A stretch of DNA of 64,000 nt from Eutreptiella sp. 'Long Island Sound 2002' (lineage: Eukaryota; Euglenozoa; Euglenophyceae; Eutreptiales; Eutreptiaceae): positions 58,751,408 through 58,815,407 of the forward strand of contig OZ038378.1 of the NCBI GenBank assembly GCA_964036045.1. Direction: 5' to 3'. The translations under genes were made by a program, and so were the position numbers. Each line of letters starts with the position of its first letter. The stretch's first letter is position 1. Shown piece by piece: positions 39,933-51,420 of the stretch. The notes beneath the pieces are model-generated. The model saw nothing but the letters and a program-made list of their open reading frames with translations, had not been told where the DNA came from and did not search any database.

Positions 39933-40702
39933 AGCGGGGGCAGACCACCACGCGAGGTGGGCGGGGGCCCGGGGGGGGGGGAGGGGTCTGTGCTCGGGGT
40001 CCTGGAGCGGCGGGGGGAGGACGTGGACCTGCGGTGGTGGTGGAGGTGGGCGTGCCTGGGGGAGCGGGAGCGGCGGTGGCGGGGGCCCGGGGTGGAGGAC
40101 GGGTACGGGCGGAGGGGGGAAAGGGAGGGGGAGGTGGACATGGGGCGGCGGTGGCGCGCTTGGTGGCGCCTGGGGGAGCGAAAGTGCTGGTTGCCGGGGC
40201 TGGGGGTGGTGGATGGGTATGGGCGGCGGTGGGAACGGGGAGCCTGGCGGGGCCTGTGGGGGGAGGGGGGGGTGGACGTGGGGCGGCTGTTGCGTGCCTG
40301 GCGGCGCCGGGGGGAGCGGGAGCGGTGGTGGCGGGGGCTGGGGATGGGGGTCGTGTACGGCCGGAGGGGGGAGGGAGAGGTGGACGTGGGGCGGCGGTGG
40401 CGCTGGTGCTGGCGCCCGGGGGAGCGGGAGCGGCGGGAGCGGGGTCCCGGGGGGTCGTGGTGGCGCCTGGGGGAGCGAGAGCGCGAGTGGGTGGTTGAGG
40501 CGCGGTGGCGGTGTGGGGAGTGTGGTCGCCGGGGGCGAGTGTGCCGTGCGGGGGGGAAGCGGGACTGCCGCCGTTTGCGGGACCGGGCCTCATCGCTCGA
40601 GTCGGGCCAGTTAGGAGGCGTCGTCGGGTCCTCGGGGGCCTCGCGTGGTGCGGCCTGGTACAGGGGGGGGGGGAGGTCCCCAGTTGTGCATGGATCCGCC
40701 AC
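39908..40702 (-). pseudogene. RS domain of LINE B, copy 3
   Basis: NWPDSSDEARSRKRRQSRFP followed by many SRSPRR, SPRHHRSRSP and RSRSPG units over about 200 residues. The same acidic entry sequence and RS composition as copy 2 support this as the true frame rather than the Pro/Ala-rich mirror frames. It overlaps the next C-terminal region in another frame. Confidence 0.55.
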
Positions 40703-42350
40703 GTAGGGGTGTGGTGGCGGCAGCGGCTGGTGGTATGGGTCAAGTGACTGTCCCTGGCGGGGTTGGGCCCGGGGGGCCCCTTCGGCGTGGACGTGGTGGC
40801 CGGGGGGATACGGTTCCTGGTACGGGGGGTTGGCTGATACGGGGGGGGGGGGCCTGGTGGTAGGTGGGGTATGCAGGTGGAGCGCTCGGTGGCTGCCATC
40901 CCATTCGCTGGTGCTGTTCGTGCACAGGGGGTTGTGGCCCGGTGGGGTAGGGTGGTGGGCAGTGGTAGTGGTGGGGGTGGTGTTGGTGGTGGTGGTGGTG
41001 GGGCCGCTGGTGGTGGTGGCGTTAGTAGTGGTGGGGTTGGTTTTGCGGGTATGGCCCTTGGACCCCTTGTGGGTATCCAGGTCCCCCTTGTGGGGCTGGG
41101 GGGTCGGGCATCGTCCCCAGCCCCTTGGGCTGTACTATGTGGCGGGCAGGGGGGGCGGGTCGGGGGCCAGGCTTGACGTCGACGTTGGTCGAGGGGTCCC
41201 GCGTCCCTGGGTCGGTTTGGCCGGCGGTGGTGGTGGTTTGTGGGGGATGGATGACGGGGCGCTTGGTGACGGGGATGTTGACGAGGGTTTGGACGGGGTC
41301 GTGTTGGGTGGCCGCCTCTGCGGTCGCGGTGGCTGCTGGTGGGAGGTGAGGCCTGGGGGCGTGGGTTGTGTTGGGTGGGGGGTCCTGGCTTGGGTTGGGC
41401 TTTGGGTTAGGGCGGTGTCGGTAGGGTCTGTGTCGTTGCGTTTGTGGTGTTGTGTGTGCTCGCTTGGGCGCTGGTTTGGGTTTGGGGTCGGGTTAGGGGT
41501 CCGGTTCCCGGTTGAGGAGGACCTCTGTCTGGAGGTGCGAGGGCGCCGATGTCGGGTCGGGGGTCTTCCAGGTGCGTTGCCGGGGTGCCTGAGTTGCCTG
41601 TGTTGGGGTCGGGGGGTCGGTGCGTGCGGCCGCGGCTTGGGCTTTTGCCCTGGCCTTGAGGATGAGGGCTGCGGGGAGGGGGGGGTCGGAGGATGAGGTG
41701 GACGAGGTGGATGAAGCTGAGGATGAGGAGAAGGTTGTGGACGCGGGTTGGGCTGTGTTGCGGGCGGCCTTGTGGGCGGCGGCTTCTGCTGCGGCCACGG
41801 CGGGGAGGATGGAGGGCATGTGATCGGGCTGTAGGTTGGGGGCAGGCGGCCAGGGGGGCCCGGTCGTGACCTGGCAGCCCGGCGGGCCGATCTGGTCGGC
41901 AGCGGCGGGGGAGGGAGGCGTGGGGCTGTGGCATTCTCCTTCCGGGCTTGGCTGCGCCTGGGTCATGCAATGTGTGAGGTTGTGTGGGTTGGCGTCCGCG
42001 GGGGGGAACAGTTCGTGTGGGCTGCATTCAGGGGCCGGGGGGGTGGGCCTGGGTCTTCTGGGGTGTGCGCGGGGGGCGTTTGCGGGCCACTGGGTAGGTT
42101 GGGCGTTTTGCTGGGCGCGGTGCTTCTCTCGGGGGATGTGTGCGGGTTGTCGGGTGTTGGGGGTGGTGAGGGGTGTCCGGCGGGTGGGTGTGTGGCGAGC
42201 GTGTGCTGGTGTTGGGGCGGGTGGGGGAGGCCCGTGTCGCGGGGCCCGGGGGTGCGCGCGATGGTGGGCGTGTGTGGGTCTCCGGATGAGCAGCGAGAGG
42301 GGAGGGGCATGGGCGGGGATTGTGAGGTGGGGTGTGCTGTGTCGGTGTAT
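40703..42350 (-). pseudogene. Pro-rich region of LINE B, copy 3
   Basis: Pro/His/Thr-rich, with a Ser-rich block near 41720, and a short conserved segment around the residues for TKRPVIHPPQTTTTAG near 41240. Divided over several frames. It joins the protease-like domain to the RS domain. Confidence 0.45.
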
Positions 42351-43193
42351 GTGTCTGCTCGCCGCGGCGCACTTGCGTGGTCAGTTGTAGGCCGGGCGGT
42401 TTGGAGGAGAAGCTTGCCGTCTTCTGCTACCGCGGCAAGGATTTTGCAGACGAGCTTGCGTATTCGGTGGACCTCTTGGTCAGTGGTGGGAAGGGGGTAT
42501 GCTAGCTCTGGGCTAAGACCCACGCGGCTGAGGACCCTGAGGATGGCGTGGTACCCGCAGGTGAGGGAGTGCTGCGATCTGGGGGGGGGTTTGGCCGCGT
42601 GTCCAGGCCCGTCTCGATTTGTGTGTGGGCGGTGGAGATGGCCCAAATCCTTAGCACGGTCCCCGTGGGTGGCTAGCGGCGTTGGATCCAGTGGGTCAGG
42701 CAGAGCATGGCCAATCCCAGGTGGTAGCCCGCCTTCCCTGAGGTGATTTGGGCCAGATCGCGCGGGCTGGGGGCTTGTCCCCTGGCTCGAGGACGCCCCT
42801 GAGGACCCTGTGGTGGGTGGTGAGGTCCCCTACAGCCCCTGGTGGGGCGGCCCCTGGGGCGAGCATGGTGTCTGTCCCTTTGACGAGCCATTGCGGGCCG
42901 GGGGACGTAGCCGTAGCGGCTATCACGTAGTAGTACCCGCGCTCGAGCACTGTAACCCAGACCTCCGGCGGGGGGTGGTCACTGTCTGTAGGTGGGGGGG
43001 GGAGGTCATCGTCTGGGGTGCGGAGGCCGGCGGCGCGGAGGGCGGTCTCGCGGGTGGGTGCGGTGGCCTGTTCCCACTGCTCCGGGCGGTTCGGGTCTGC
43101 GGGTGGTCCTTCTCCGCTGGGGCCCGTCGTAGGCGTACGGTCCCTCGACGTGTGACTTTGATGTTGGTGTCGTGTGTCAGGGCCTGGCCCCAC
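42351..43193 (-). pseudogene. Cysteine-protease-like domain of LINE B, copy 3
   Basis: The Cys end reads SQHSLTCGYHAILRVL (about 42550-42580) and the first half contains PPPEVWVTVLERGYYYVIAA and GTDTM. Compared with copy 2, GHSYV is GYYYV, so the proposed catalytic His is Tyr. Either this copy is inactive or the His assignment is wrong. A frameshift separates the two halves near 42690. Upstream the frame continues as WIPPIEWGQALTHDT, shared with 14900-14970. Confidence 0.45.
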
Positions 43194-44126
43194 TCGATGG
43201 GAGGGATCCAGATGTGTGGGCCCTGGGTGTGTTTGCGGGCTCGCCAGAGTACGAGGTGTACGATGGCCTCGTGGAGGCCGTTGCGTCAGGTCCCGGAGGG
43301 CTTTGACGGTGACCTTGGTCCAGTCCTCTTGTAGGCGGTACCAGCTCAGGAAGGTGGTCGGGGCCCTGCCTTGGAGGGTTGCTCAGAGGAGGTCGGGGTC
43401 GCGGATTGTGCCCGGTGTGGAGGGGGGGTGCCCCGGGTCCGGGGGGGCCGGGCTGGATGGGTTGCCGCGGTCTTGCGCGTCTACGTCAACGTATGGTTGG
43501 CCCTTGTTCGGCTCGGCCGGGCTGGGCGGTGCCGGGTGGCTTCTTGGGTGAGAGATGGGCTTCGAGGCGCTGTGGTGGTGTCTTGGAGGCCTGCAGATCG
43601 GGATGGGGGGCGGGTGCGGGGCGGGGAGTGGGTTAGCGGACGTCTGGGTCATGCACGGCATGGTAATGGATGAGACGCTGCATTTGAATTGCTCCGCGTG
43701 TGTTAACAGGAGGTGTTTGCGGTGTACCATTTGGGCCGCCGCTCTGCGGACTGCTTGTAGCTGGAGGTGCGCTGCTGCCTTCATGGGGCTTTCTGTGTGT
43801 TTGGTGAGGTGTCGGTGCAGGGCCTGTGTTACCGCTCCTCTCATGGTGGCTTCTTTGACCAGGGGATCGCGGAAGAGGTGTTCGGTGGCCTGGTGTGCGT
43901 GCCTGTGGGTTGGCCATCCTTCGTGTTGTCGTAGGGTTTCCGCCGGGGACCAGCCCACTAGCGTGTATGGAGGGGGCATTTCCTGAAGTGTTCCCAGGCC
44001 TCCGGGGTGGTGTGGTCGCACGAGCAACGAGTGTGTTCTTCCGGGACGTGGATGTGCTTGCGGGCGAGCCATCTGGCGACCCTGGTGAGGAATGGTAGTT
44101 GCTCCCTGAGGAGCTGGATGCGTCAT
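43194..44126 (-). pseudogene. LINE B Cys/His (CCHC-like) region, copy 3
   Basis: In one minus frame near 44100-43985 the sequence reads LTRVARWLARKHIHVPEEHT, then CSCDHTTPEAWEHFRKC, a CxC...H...C cluster where LINEs often carry a terminal zinc knuckle. Then a His/Arg-rich helix-forming stretch (LKCSVSS is nearby in the other frame) and WYRLQEDWTKVTVKALRDLT near 43330, the point at which copy 2 is truncated. At least two frameshifts and one stop are present. I see no RPD-type restriction-like endonuclease motif. Confidence 0.5.
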
Positions 44127-45457
44127 TTTTGGAGGTCGGCTGGGACGTATGCTGGGCGCAGTGCTGAGAAGTAGAGGGGAATTTGCAGGCTGTCCTGGAG
44201 CTCCTGGATGTGCGCCCGGCTGTCTGTGTTGCCTAGCACGCGGGCGAGATGTTGGATGGGGTTGGGGTAGTGGTATGCTCTGTCGTGGGAGGAATAGGGG
44301 GCGCCCTCTGGTACCCAGTCCGGGGTCTGATGGGGCTCGGGTACGGGGGGTATGTGTTGGAGGTGTGTGTGGTTTCGGCCGAGGTCAGGGATCTGGAGGG
44401 TTGGTAGGTGCGTTGTGCGCTGGTGTACTGCCTGGTTGTCGACCTTACCATTTCCGTATTGGTGTCTGTGGGACTCTTGTTTCACGATGTGGAGTTGGAC
44501 GTAGGGGGGAAGGGCTTTCCAGAGCAGCAGTGCCTGGGTGCCGAGGCTCGTCGCGGTGGCTTTGTGAAGTGGTTGCCTTGCTATGCGGAGGAGCAGGTGT
44601 GTGTTGGCAGTGGCGTCTACCACGAACCAGACCCGGACGATGTGCGGGAGGTGGACGGGTACGTGGGCCGCGATCTCGGCGATGGCGTCGGCCATGGCCC
44701 CTAGCCCCCCGTTGGAGGAGGCTCCGTAGGTGGTGTGGCCCGTGTGGTGGTCCATGTGATAGTGTCCCCCGGTGGGGGTTAGCTGCAGGGTGGCCCCCCC
44801 GGTGATGGGCGTGAGGGCGGATTCGCCTGAGGCATCGGTGAAGAGGAGCCGGTCCGCCGGTGATGGTTGTGGGAGGCGGCATGGGTTCTTGGGCAGGTAG
44901 GCGTATATGGCGAGGCCCGTGGTGAGGTGGGCTACTGGGGTTGTGGGCTGCAGGACGGGGGTGGCGTACACCCCTATTCCTTTGGAGATGATGTGTTTCG
45001 CTTGGGGGGACATGGCTATGAGTCCCTGTTCCGGCTGTCCCTGTGTGAGGTAGGAGTAGATGTAGTGGAGGACGTAGGCTGTGTCTGGGTTTAGGTCGTG
45101 GCATATGAGGGTTTTTGTTTGGTGCTCCGGTGTGTGGCAGGAGTGGTGGAGCGGATAGTAGGGGTGCTTGTTCTTGCCCTTTCTGCCTGGTTCGTACATG
45201 CTGTAACAGATGGCGACCCCTGCCGGGTCGGGGCGGGGCCAGGTGGGTGTAGTGGTGAAGAGCCATTTGGGCGCGTGGTCAGGGTTCCACGCTACCGTGG
45301 AGTTGGTGTCGTTGCGGTGGAACCATGGGGCTACCCATGTGTAGGCCTGTGGTGGTAGGTGGGTTGTGGGCCGGTTGTGGTGGCGTGCTATGAGGTGTAG
45401 TACGGGCCATGGTGTGGTCGGTGCCTCGGTGTCACAGGCCCAACATGTGCGTGGCAT
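44123..45457 (-). pseudogene. LINE B RNase H-containing segment (444 codons open)
   Basis: The longest clean frame of copy 3. N-terminal part: MPRTCWACDTEAPTTPWPVL, with a CxxC. The RNase H core shows LLFTDASGESALTPITGG (Asp), GLGAMADAIAEIAAHVPVHL (Glu), RVWFVVDATANTHLLL (Asp) and GNGKVDNQAVHQRT (final Asp). All four acidic positions are present. It would remove element RNA after first-strand synthesis. It follows the RT thumb after a gap of about 200 bp in other frames. Confidence 0.7.
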
Positions 45458-45673
45458 GCTCTGAGAGTCATGGGGGACCCCTGGTAGGTCTCAAGCGGTC
45501 ATGTGGTGCTTCGGTATGCGCCATTTTGCCCCGTGGTGGAGGACGGTGGTCTGCGTGGGTTTGGCTTCATTCGGGGCCAGTAGTAGGGTTAGTGGTGTGA
45601 CTGGGCCCGTCACCGGGGGGACGGATTCGTGTTTCGAGCCGGTGGGTGCGTAGGGCGGTGTCGCTGGGATGGG

Positions 45674-46393
45674 TCAGGGGTGTTGCTTTTTGAAATCTTG
45701 GTAGGCTGCTCGCATGTCTTTGCTTTCCGGCAGAGTGTGTCCTGCTGCTCGTGCCGTCTGCGTGAGGTACTGGTGGAAGACACGGTATTGAGGCCATTCG
45801 GGAAGCTGTAGAAGGGGGGTGTAGTGTGCCCGGCTGTGGTGCAGGACCAGCATTTGGGGGAGGGTGGCGTATACTACGGTGATGGAGGCCCCGACAAGGT
45901 CTATGGTGTGGACGGTGCCCTTGGGGTGATGGTGGAGGTCCCCGCAGAGGACCGCTAGAGGCCATTCCTCCCGGCACGTGTGGTTGGTGAGTATGGCGTG
46001 GTGTGGGGATGGGAGGAGAAGCTGCAGGTGGTTCCACAGGCGCGTGTTCATGTCGGTGGGCATGCCCGTCTGGTGGAGTACCCAGCGCGGGCATGTGTTG
46101 CGGGCCCGTTGTGCGGTTTGGAGGCGGATTGTGGTGACCTCGCGGATCTCCGCTGAGTGGTTGTGGGTCTTGCGGTGAAGGAGGAGGGCGGTTTGTCTGG
46201 TGTAGGCTGCTTTCACCTTGTCCCCTATGGAGTCCCCATAGTGGGGCCAGGCTGCTCGGACGGCGCGGGCGGGTATGAAGGTGGGCCAGCCCCCGTGTGC
46301 TGCCAATGCCTTGGTCACGGCGCCTGTGGCTGCCTGGAGGGCGGTGGTTGGGTGTGTCAGGTGGAGTGCTCGGAAGCCTATGGAGGCGTTCAA
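45674..46393 (-). pseudogene. LINE B RT thumb/connection, copy 3
   Basis: Collinear with 1559-2296 of copy 1. Shared blocks are LTHPTTALQAATGAVTKALA, HYGDSIGDKVKAAYTRQTAL and HHAILTNHTC. The frame differs from the RT core upstream (shift near 46390-46500, where a few bases are missing relative to copy 1 around GCGACATGTG). Confidence 0.65.
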
Positions 46394-47250
46394 GACCCCG
46401 GTGAGGTAGTACGCCAGGCTCTGGTGGGACAGGGAGAGGGTCTTGGTTGTCGGGGACGCATATCTGGGGAGATGGGCGACATGTGATTGCAGGGAGGGAG
46501 GGTGGCGTCCTCAGGGTTGGCGGCCTGGACTACTCCCAGGTAGGTGGTGGTTGTCACGACTTGCATCGGGGGCCCTTTTGGCCCTAGGGTGGGGGGTGTG
46601 GCAGACCCCTTGACCATGGCCACTGACTTTGTGGGGTGGACGATGAGGTTGTTGTGGGAGAGGTAGGAGACAGTCACGTCCAGTAAGTCATTGGCCTGTT
46701 GGGTGACCGTTGGCCCGGGGTCCGGGGCATGGGGTTCGTGTGGGGTGTGTGCGACCGTGAGGTTGGTGTCGTCCGCGAAGTTCACCAGGGGGGAGAGGAG
46801 GGGGTAGGGTGCGTAGGCCGGGTAATCATGCTCGATTGCGAGGGCCAGGGGGAGCCTCACGAGAAGGTACAGGATGGGGCCTTCTGCTCCTCCTTGGGAG
46901 ACCCCGCTGCCTGGCTCCAGGAAGGGGGTGACGCCTGCTCCAATGCGGACCGTGTATTTGCGGGTGCGGATGTAGCCGGAGGCGAAGTTGTAGAAGGGGA
47001 GCACTAGGCATTTTCACACCGCTTCTAGAAGGAGCCAGGGGGTGTTCGGGAAGGCTCCTTTGACGTCGAGGGAGGCGCTGATGAGGTCTATCGGGTCCAT
47101 GTCGGCGATGGTGTCCTGGAGGAAGATGGCCCCGTGTCGGGACCGGCCTGGGATGGCCGCCCAGAGGCTGGCTGGTATGTGGGGGTCCAGGTGGGGGCGG
47201 ATGCGGCGTAGGAGGATGGTCCAGAGGATTTCGTACCTCCGTGACTGCAC
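46390..47250 (-). pseudogene. LINE B RT core, motifs A-C, copy 3
   Basis: One frame with a single internal stop near 47013: ISASLDVKGAFPNTPWLLLE (motif A Asp), then LPFYNFASGYIRTRKYTVRI, EPGSGVSQGGAEGPILYLLV (motif B) and LVNFADDTNLTV (motif C). Copy 1 lacks the stop, so it arose in this copy. Catalytic residues are intact. Confidence 0.8.
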
Positions 47251-48176
47251 AGACTATGGAGCGCCAGTTGTCCGGGTTTGCCCTGTCCCCTTTGTTGTAG
47301 GGGGGGCGGACAACGCTTGCCCAGTCTGGTGGCAGGGGGGTCTGCCCCGTGACGATGTCCCAGAGGCGGTGGGCGAGAATGCGGAGGAGGTGGGCGGGAA
47401 GGTGGTAGTATGCCTCCGCAGGGAGGCCATTGTAGCCTGCTGTTTTGTGTTGCTGTGGATGACCTTCCAGACTTCTTGGATGGTGAAGGGGCGCTTTTCC
47501 AGTTGCCTCCTCTGGGCGTGGTTGAGGAGGATTTTGGCCTGGGTGTCCGCTTCCAGTGTGTCTTGGGTGGGCGTGTGTTGCCGGAGGAAGCTGTCTTGGG
47601 TGGCTTTGAGCACTGTGGCTTGGTCGTTGGTGAGGAAGCCGTCCTCTTGCCGGACTGCCGTGATGGTGCGGTGGCCGATGTCGGTCATGGCTCGTTGAGG
47701 TGGCGGATGGCCTTGTAGGGGGGTTCATGTTGCGCATACCGCTCGTGTTCCTGGGCGATGCGCTGTTGCGTGTGGATGTACCAACGCTGCAGGTCTGCCC
47801 TGATGTGGGCTCTCCGCGTCCTGCAGTGGTGTATCTGGCGGCGGGTTTAGGGGGTGTCGGTGTGCGGGAGGGTTGCCAGTTGTTGCTTCGCATGCCAAAG
47901 GTCATGGAGCATGTCCCCTAGGGCCGTGGGTGGTTGGTCCTCTCAGTGTGGGGGTGTTGCTTGAAGCCGCAGGCGACGGCGGCCGTGCGCATGGCTGTGA
48001 GTAGGTCGGTGGGGTCTCGTTGGATGCGCCGGGCGCGGTCTATGGCCCTGTGATATTGGGACCAGGCCTGTTTGTCATGCAGTGGCGGCATCTTCAGCGG
48101 GGCTGGTAGGCCTTGGTCTGCATCCTCCCGGGGGCTGGGGGGAAGATTCGGGATGGTGAGGCGGATGTGCAGGGGG
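47251..48176 (-). pseudogene. LINE B linker and RT fingers, copy 3
   Basis: The frame 47688-47254 contains HRTITAVRQEDGFLTNDQAT and QRRQLEKRPFTIQEVWKVIH (fingers) before frame is lost. Upstream (47690-48100) the helical linker matches 24367-24864 of copy 1, in disrupted frames. A deletion around GGGTTTTGTGTTG (plus, ~47440) relative to copy 1 causes one of the shifts. Confidence 0.6.
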
Positions 48177-48779
48177 CTATGGCCTGTGGGTCCCAGCGGG
48201 AGGGGTCCATATCAGGCCTCTACCCGGATGATGGTGGTGGGGTCGCCATAGCATACGTCGATGCGGGATGGGGCGGCATCTGTTTGGTGGGGGAAGTGGG
48301 ATGGTTGGCCTTCGAGGTTGGCTGTCAGGTCCACGAGCCCCAGCATCTCGATGGTGTTGCGGACTGCATGGTCCTGTGGTGTGGCCTGTCCCCCTCGGTC
48401 CGCCGGGGTGGGGGCGGCGTTCATGTCGCCGATGATGATTGTGGATGCGAGCATGGCTAACTGGCGGTATGCCTCGGCTAGGACCTTGGAGAAAGGGTTC
48501 CGTGGCGTCGCAGAAAGGTATGTGGGCGTTGATGACGTTGAGTTGCCATCCGTCCCCGACGACCTCATAGACACCTAGCCTCCCTGGGATGCTGAAGGGG
48601 TGGACGAGGTGGACGTGGACGCCGGTTCGGGCGTACAGGGGGGTCCCCTTGTGCCAGTAGCATTTGTACGCTTTCCGGTCCGGGGGATATATGGGGGTGG
48701 TTTCTGGGGGGTCGTCGCGTTGTAGGCCTTGTTCTTGCGGGGCGAGGAGGTGGGGAACCCAACCCGGCCCCTGTGCCAT
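48177..48779 (-). pseudogene. LINE B APE-type endonuclease, copy 3
   Basis: Split over two frames. First, HLLAPQEQGLQRDDPPE (the catalytic Glu block) and VYEVVGDGWQLNVINAHIPF. Then, from about 48490, LASTIIIGDMNAAPTPADRG (catalytic Asp/Asn), SRIDVCYGDPTTI and TGHRPLQMRL (terminal His). The frame changes near 48490 at GGACCTTGGAGAAAGG. This copy keeps the GDMN motif that copy 1 has lost. It would nick the target for TPRT. Confidence 0.7.
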
Positions 48780-50505
48780 CGGGAGCTCCTGGAGGGCGGT
48801 TGTGGCATCCTTGGAGTATGTGACGGCCTGGTGGTGAGGTCAAGGAGGTTGACGGTGGCCTCGTTGGGGGCGGGCTGAGGCTGTGGAGGCTTGTGCCCTC
48901 GGCCCTTGCCCCGTCAGGGAGGGGGACTGGGGTTCGGGGACTTTTGCTGGTTGGTTGGCGCTTGGGTAGGCGCGGCGGGGAGAGGCCTTGGCTCAGATCA
49001 TGGGGGAGCTCCCTAGAGTATTTGGTGCCTCTGTGGGCCTTGTTCCCGTCGGTGCGGAGCCGGATGGGGTGGGCGCTGGTGAGCTCCAGGGTGTGGCCTT
49101 CTGCCTTGTCCGGGGCGCTGCTGCCTTGGTCCAGCTCCTTTTGGCGGTGCCAGACCACCCGGATCTGTGGCCCCCCCTTGTCCCCCAGGTCGCGGAGGCG
49201 GTACTGGATTGTGCCCTCACACCAGATCCAGTCGCCCGTGTGGTCGTTGCAGAAGGGCTGCTGGACCTTCGCGCCCTTTTCGAATCCTGGGTATGCCTCG
49301 GGCGGGGGCGGTGCTGGTGCCGGGAGGCAGGATGATGAGGATGCCTGGTCCGGACGGGGCGGTGGTAATGATGGGAGGGAGGATGACGAGGATGCTTGGT
49401 CCGGGTTTGCCGGGTGGGTCGGGTGGGGTGCGGGGGGTCGGGAGGTCGCTGCTTTTCCGGCTTGGTTGTGGGCGGGTGCGCCCCTTTTTCGTCTCGCTCG
49501 CTTGGGTGGGACTGGAGGTAGCGGGGCTGGGGGGGCGTGGGGTTTGAAGAAGGGGTGCGTTGCTTGCTGGCCCGGGTCCCTTAGTGGGGATTCTGCCGGC
49601 ATTTGCATGTTCGCTTTCGCGTGGCTGCGCATGAGGTCGGCGAGCTTGCGTACGGTCTCCGGAGGATCGGATGGCCATGGCAGTGCGGCCGGGCTGTCGT
49701 CGAAGGGTTGGTGAAGGTTGTAGTTCCTCATGGCCTTGGCCTGCATGACCCAGGCCTTCGTGGGTTCCGGTGTGTCTGGGCCGTTAGGGGAGCCTTGAGC
49801 CCAGTAGAGTTCTGTGTGGAGGGCTTCCCATGGGGCGCCTTCGCGACCTGTGAGGGTGGTGGCCTGAAGGAGTCGCTGCCGGCCCCTCGGGGGGCCTTCT
49901 GGGTCTATTTCAGGGCCATAGGCCTGGGCCGCCATGAGGACTCCGTGTGCCCAGTGGAGAACCCCCCCTTGGGCGTCCGCTTTGAGGATGTGGATGGCGG
50001 GTTGTTTGGGGGGCGTTTCCAGGGTGTCCCACGATGCGATGGTTAGTTGTATCCTGGAGGAGTGGAGGTGTGGGGTGGCCCTGCGGCTTAGGAGTTGATC
50101 GATGTTGAAGGGGGTGACGGGATCTTTGGGGCCCTGCTGTGGTGGGGGCATCGCAGGGATGGTTGTGGGGTCCCGGTGGTGTTTATGGGCGGCGAGGGTG
50201 TAGAGAGCGGCGGTGATGATGTGGTGGGCTTGCCCCTCCAGGACGAGGTGGCGCTCCGTGCTGAAGTCCTTTGGTAGGTGGGCTGCAGCGTGGACGGTGA
50301 TGTGGGCCAGAGCGCGTTGGTTGGCCCTTTTTCCCCCGTCTGGCGCCTGCGTCCGTTTGTCCCCCAGGATGTGCTGCTGTTGGTGTTTTGGTGGGGGCGG
50401 TCCCAGGGCGAGGGATTCTACTCCGTGGAGGGGAATGGCGTGTTCCCTGGACCTGTTGGGCAGGATGTATATGCCCCGGTCTCGCAGTACGGTGCCCAGG
50501 TACAT
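48780..50505 (-). pseudogene. LINE B region upstream of endonuclease (open 646-codon frame)
   Basis: From MYLGTVLRDRGIYILPNRSR the frame is open to 48565. About residues 60-290 are ordered (AHITVHAAAHLPKDFST, IASWDTLETPPKQPAI, LHWAHGVLMAAQAYG). About 290-400 are Pro/Ser-rich. Near 430 is TGDWIWCEGTIQYRLRDL, a compact Trp-rich motif also in copy 1. The end of the frame (after about 48780) is out of register with the endonuclease. I recognise no family in the ordered parts. Confidence 0.55.
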
Positions 50506-51420
50506 GTCGCCCGTGATGGTGGGGGCCGGCAGCGGTTGGCGCAGGGGCTAGGTGCATGGGGTGGAGCAGGGCGGGTTATGGTGCTCACACAGGGGGTGGT
50601 CGATGCCGTACAGGGTGACGTGTACGCCGAAGGGTCTGACGGCGCGCTGGAGTTTATGGGGTCGGATGTTGTGGAGGCGCGCCACCGCCCGTGTGTGGGA
50701 GCACCCTTCGCTGATCCACACGGCGTCTGCCCGCGACGCCACTGGGTTCAGGCAGTCCGTGATGATGCTTGTGATCGTGAGGTTGTGGGTGGCATCTGAC
50801 ACTCTGGCGGGGGAACACTGATGCGGAGGATGGTCTGGTCGTCGTGGGGGGTGCGGGCCTTGCGCCTCGCATCATGTCGGTGCTGGGCCTCCTGGGTGGG
50901 GCAGTGCACTCCTTTGTGCTTGGGCTTCTTGTTGGGGCCGTCTGTTGTGTGGAAGGGGTTGGGCCAGGAGGGGGCGTGGTCCAGGGTGGGGTTTGGGAGA
51001 TCCCCCTGTGTTGCCCATGTGTACAGGGTGGCCGCGACGGCCCCTTCCGCCTGTATGCTGTATCGCTCGTCGTGTAGGCGACGAGTGACGAGGACGTTGG
51101 GGGCAGTCAGCTCATACACCTGTGTGGTGTTGGGGTGGTGGCGGGTGACGGTGATCTTGGCGGCGTCGTTCTTGCGGGTGGTGGTGTGGGAGATGATGTA
51201 GTGGGTCGCCCATTTGTCCCGGGCGGTGTGTTCTGTTGCGTCCAGCTTGAGTGGGGGGTGGAGCGGCTTCGGTGTTGGGGGCTTTTCCTGGGCCTTCGAG
51301 TGGGGCGCCACTTTGGTTTCGACCAGGTATTGTGGGCCCCAGGTTTCCGGGGCCCCTACCTGTGTGGCTGCCGCTGCTGCGGCTTGGAGGAGGGCGGTTG
51401 TGTTGCTGTGTAGAGGGGGG
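50506..51420 (-). pseudogene. LINE B N-terminal region II, copy 3
   Basis: Two frames: 51420-50790 with YLVETKVAPHSKAQEKPPTP, KWATHYIISHTTTRKNDAAK, TTQVYELTAPNVLVTRRLHD and AVAATLYTWATQGDLPNPTL; then 50802-50548 with NLTITSIITDCLNPVASRAD and RAVRPFGVHVTLYGIDHPLC, followed by the Cys-rich CEHHNPPCSTPC and a stop absent from copy 1. No known family. The alternation of beta-like strands suggests folded domains. Confidence 0.5.

Noticed and set aside
43194-44126. Restriction-like endonuclease (RLE) domain after the Cys/His cluster, as in Dualen elements
   Set aside because: No RPD-type motif or following acidic/Lys pattern could be found in any frame.
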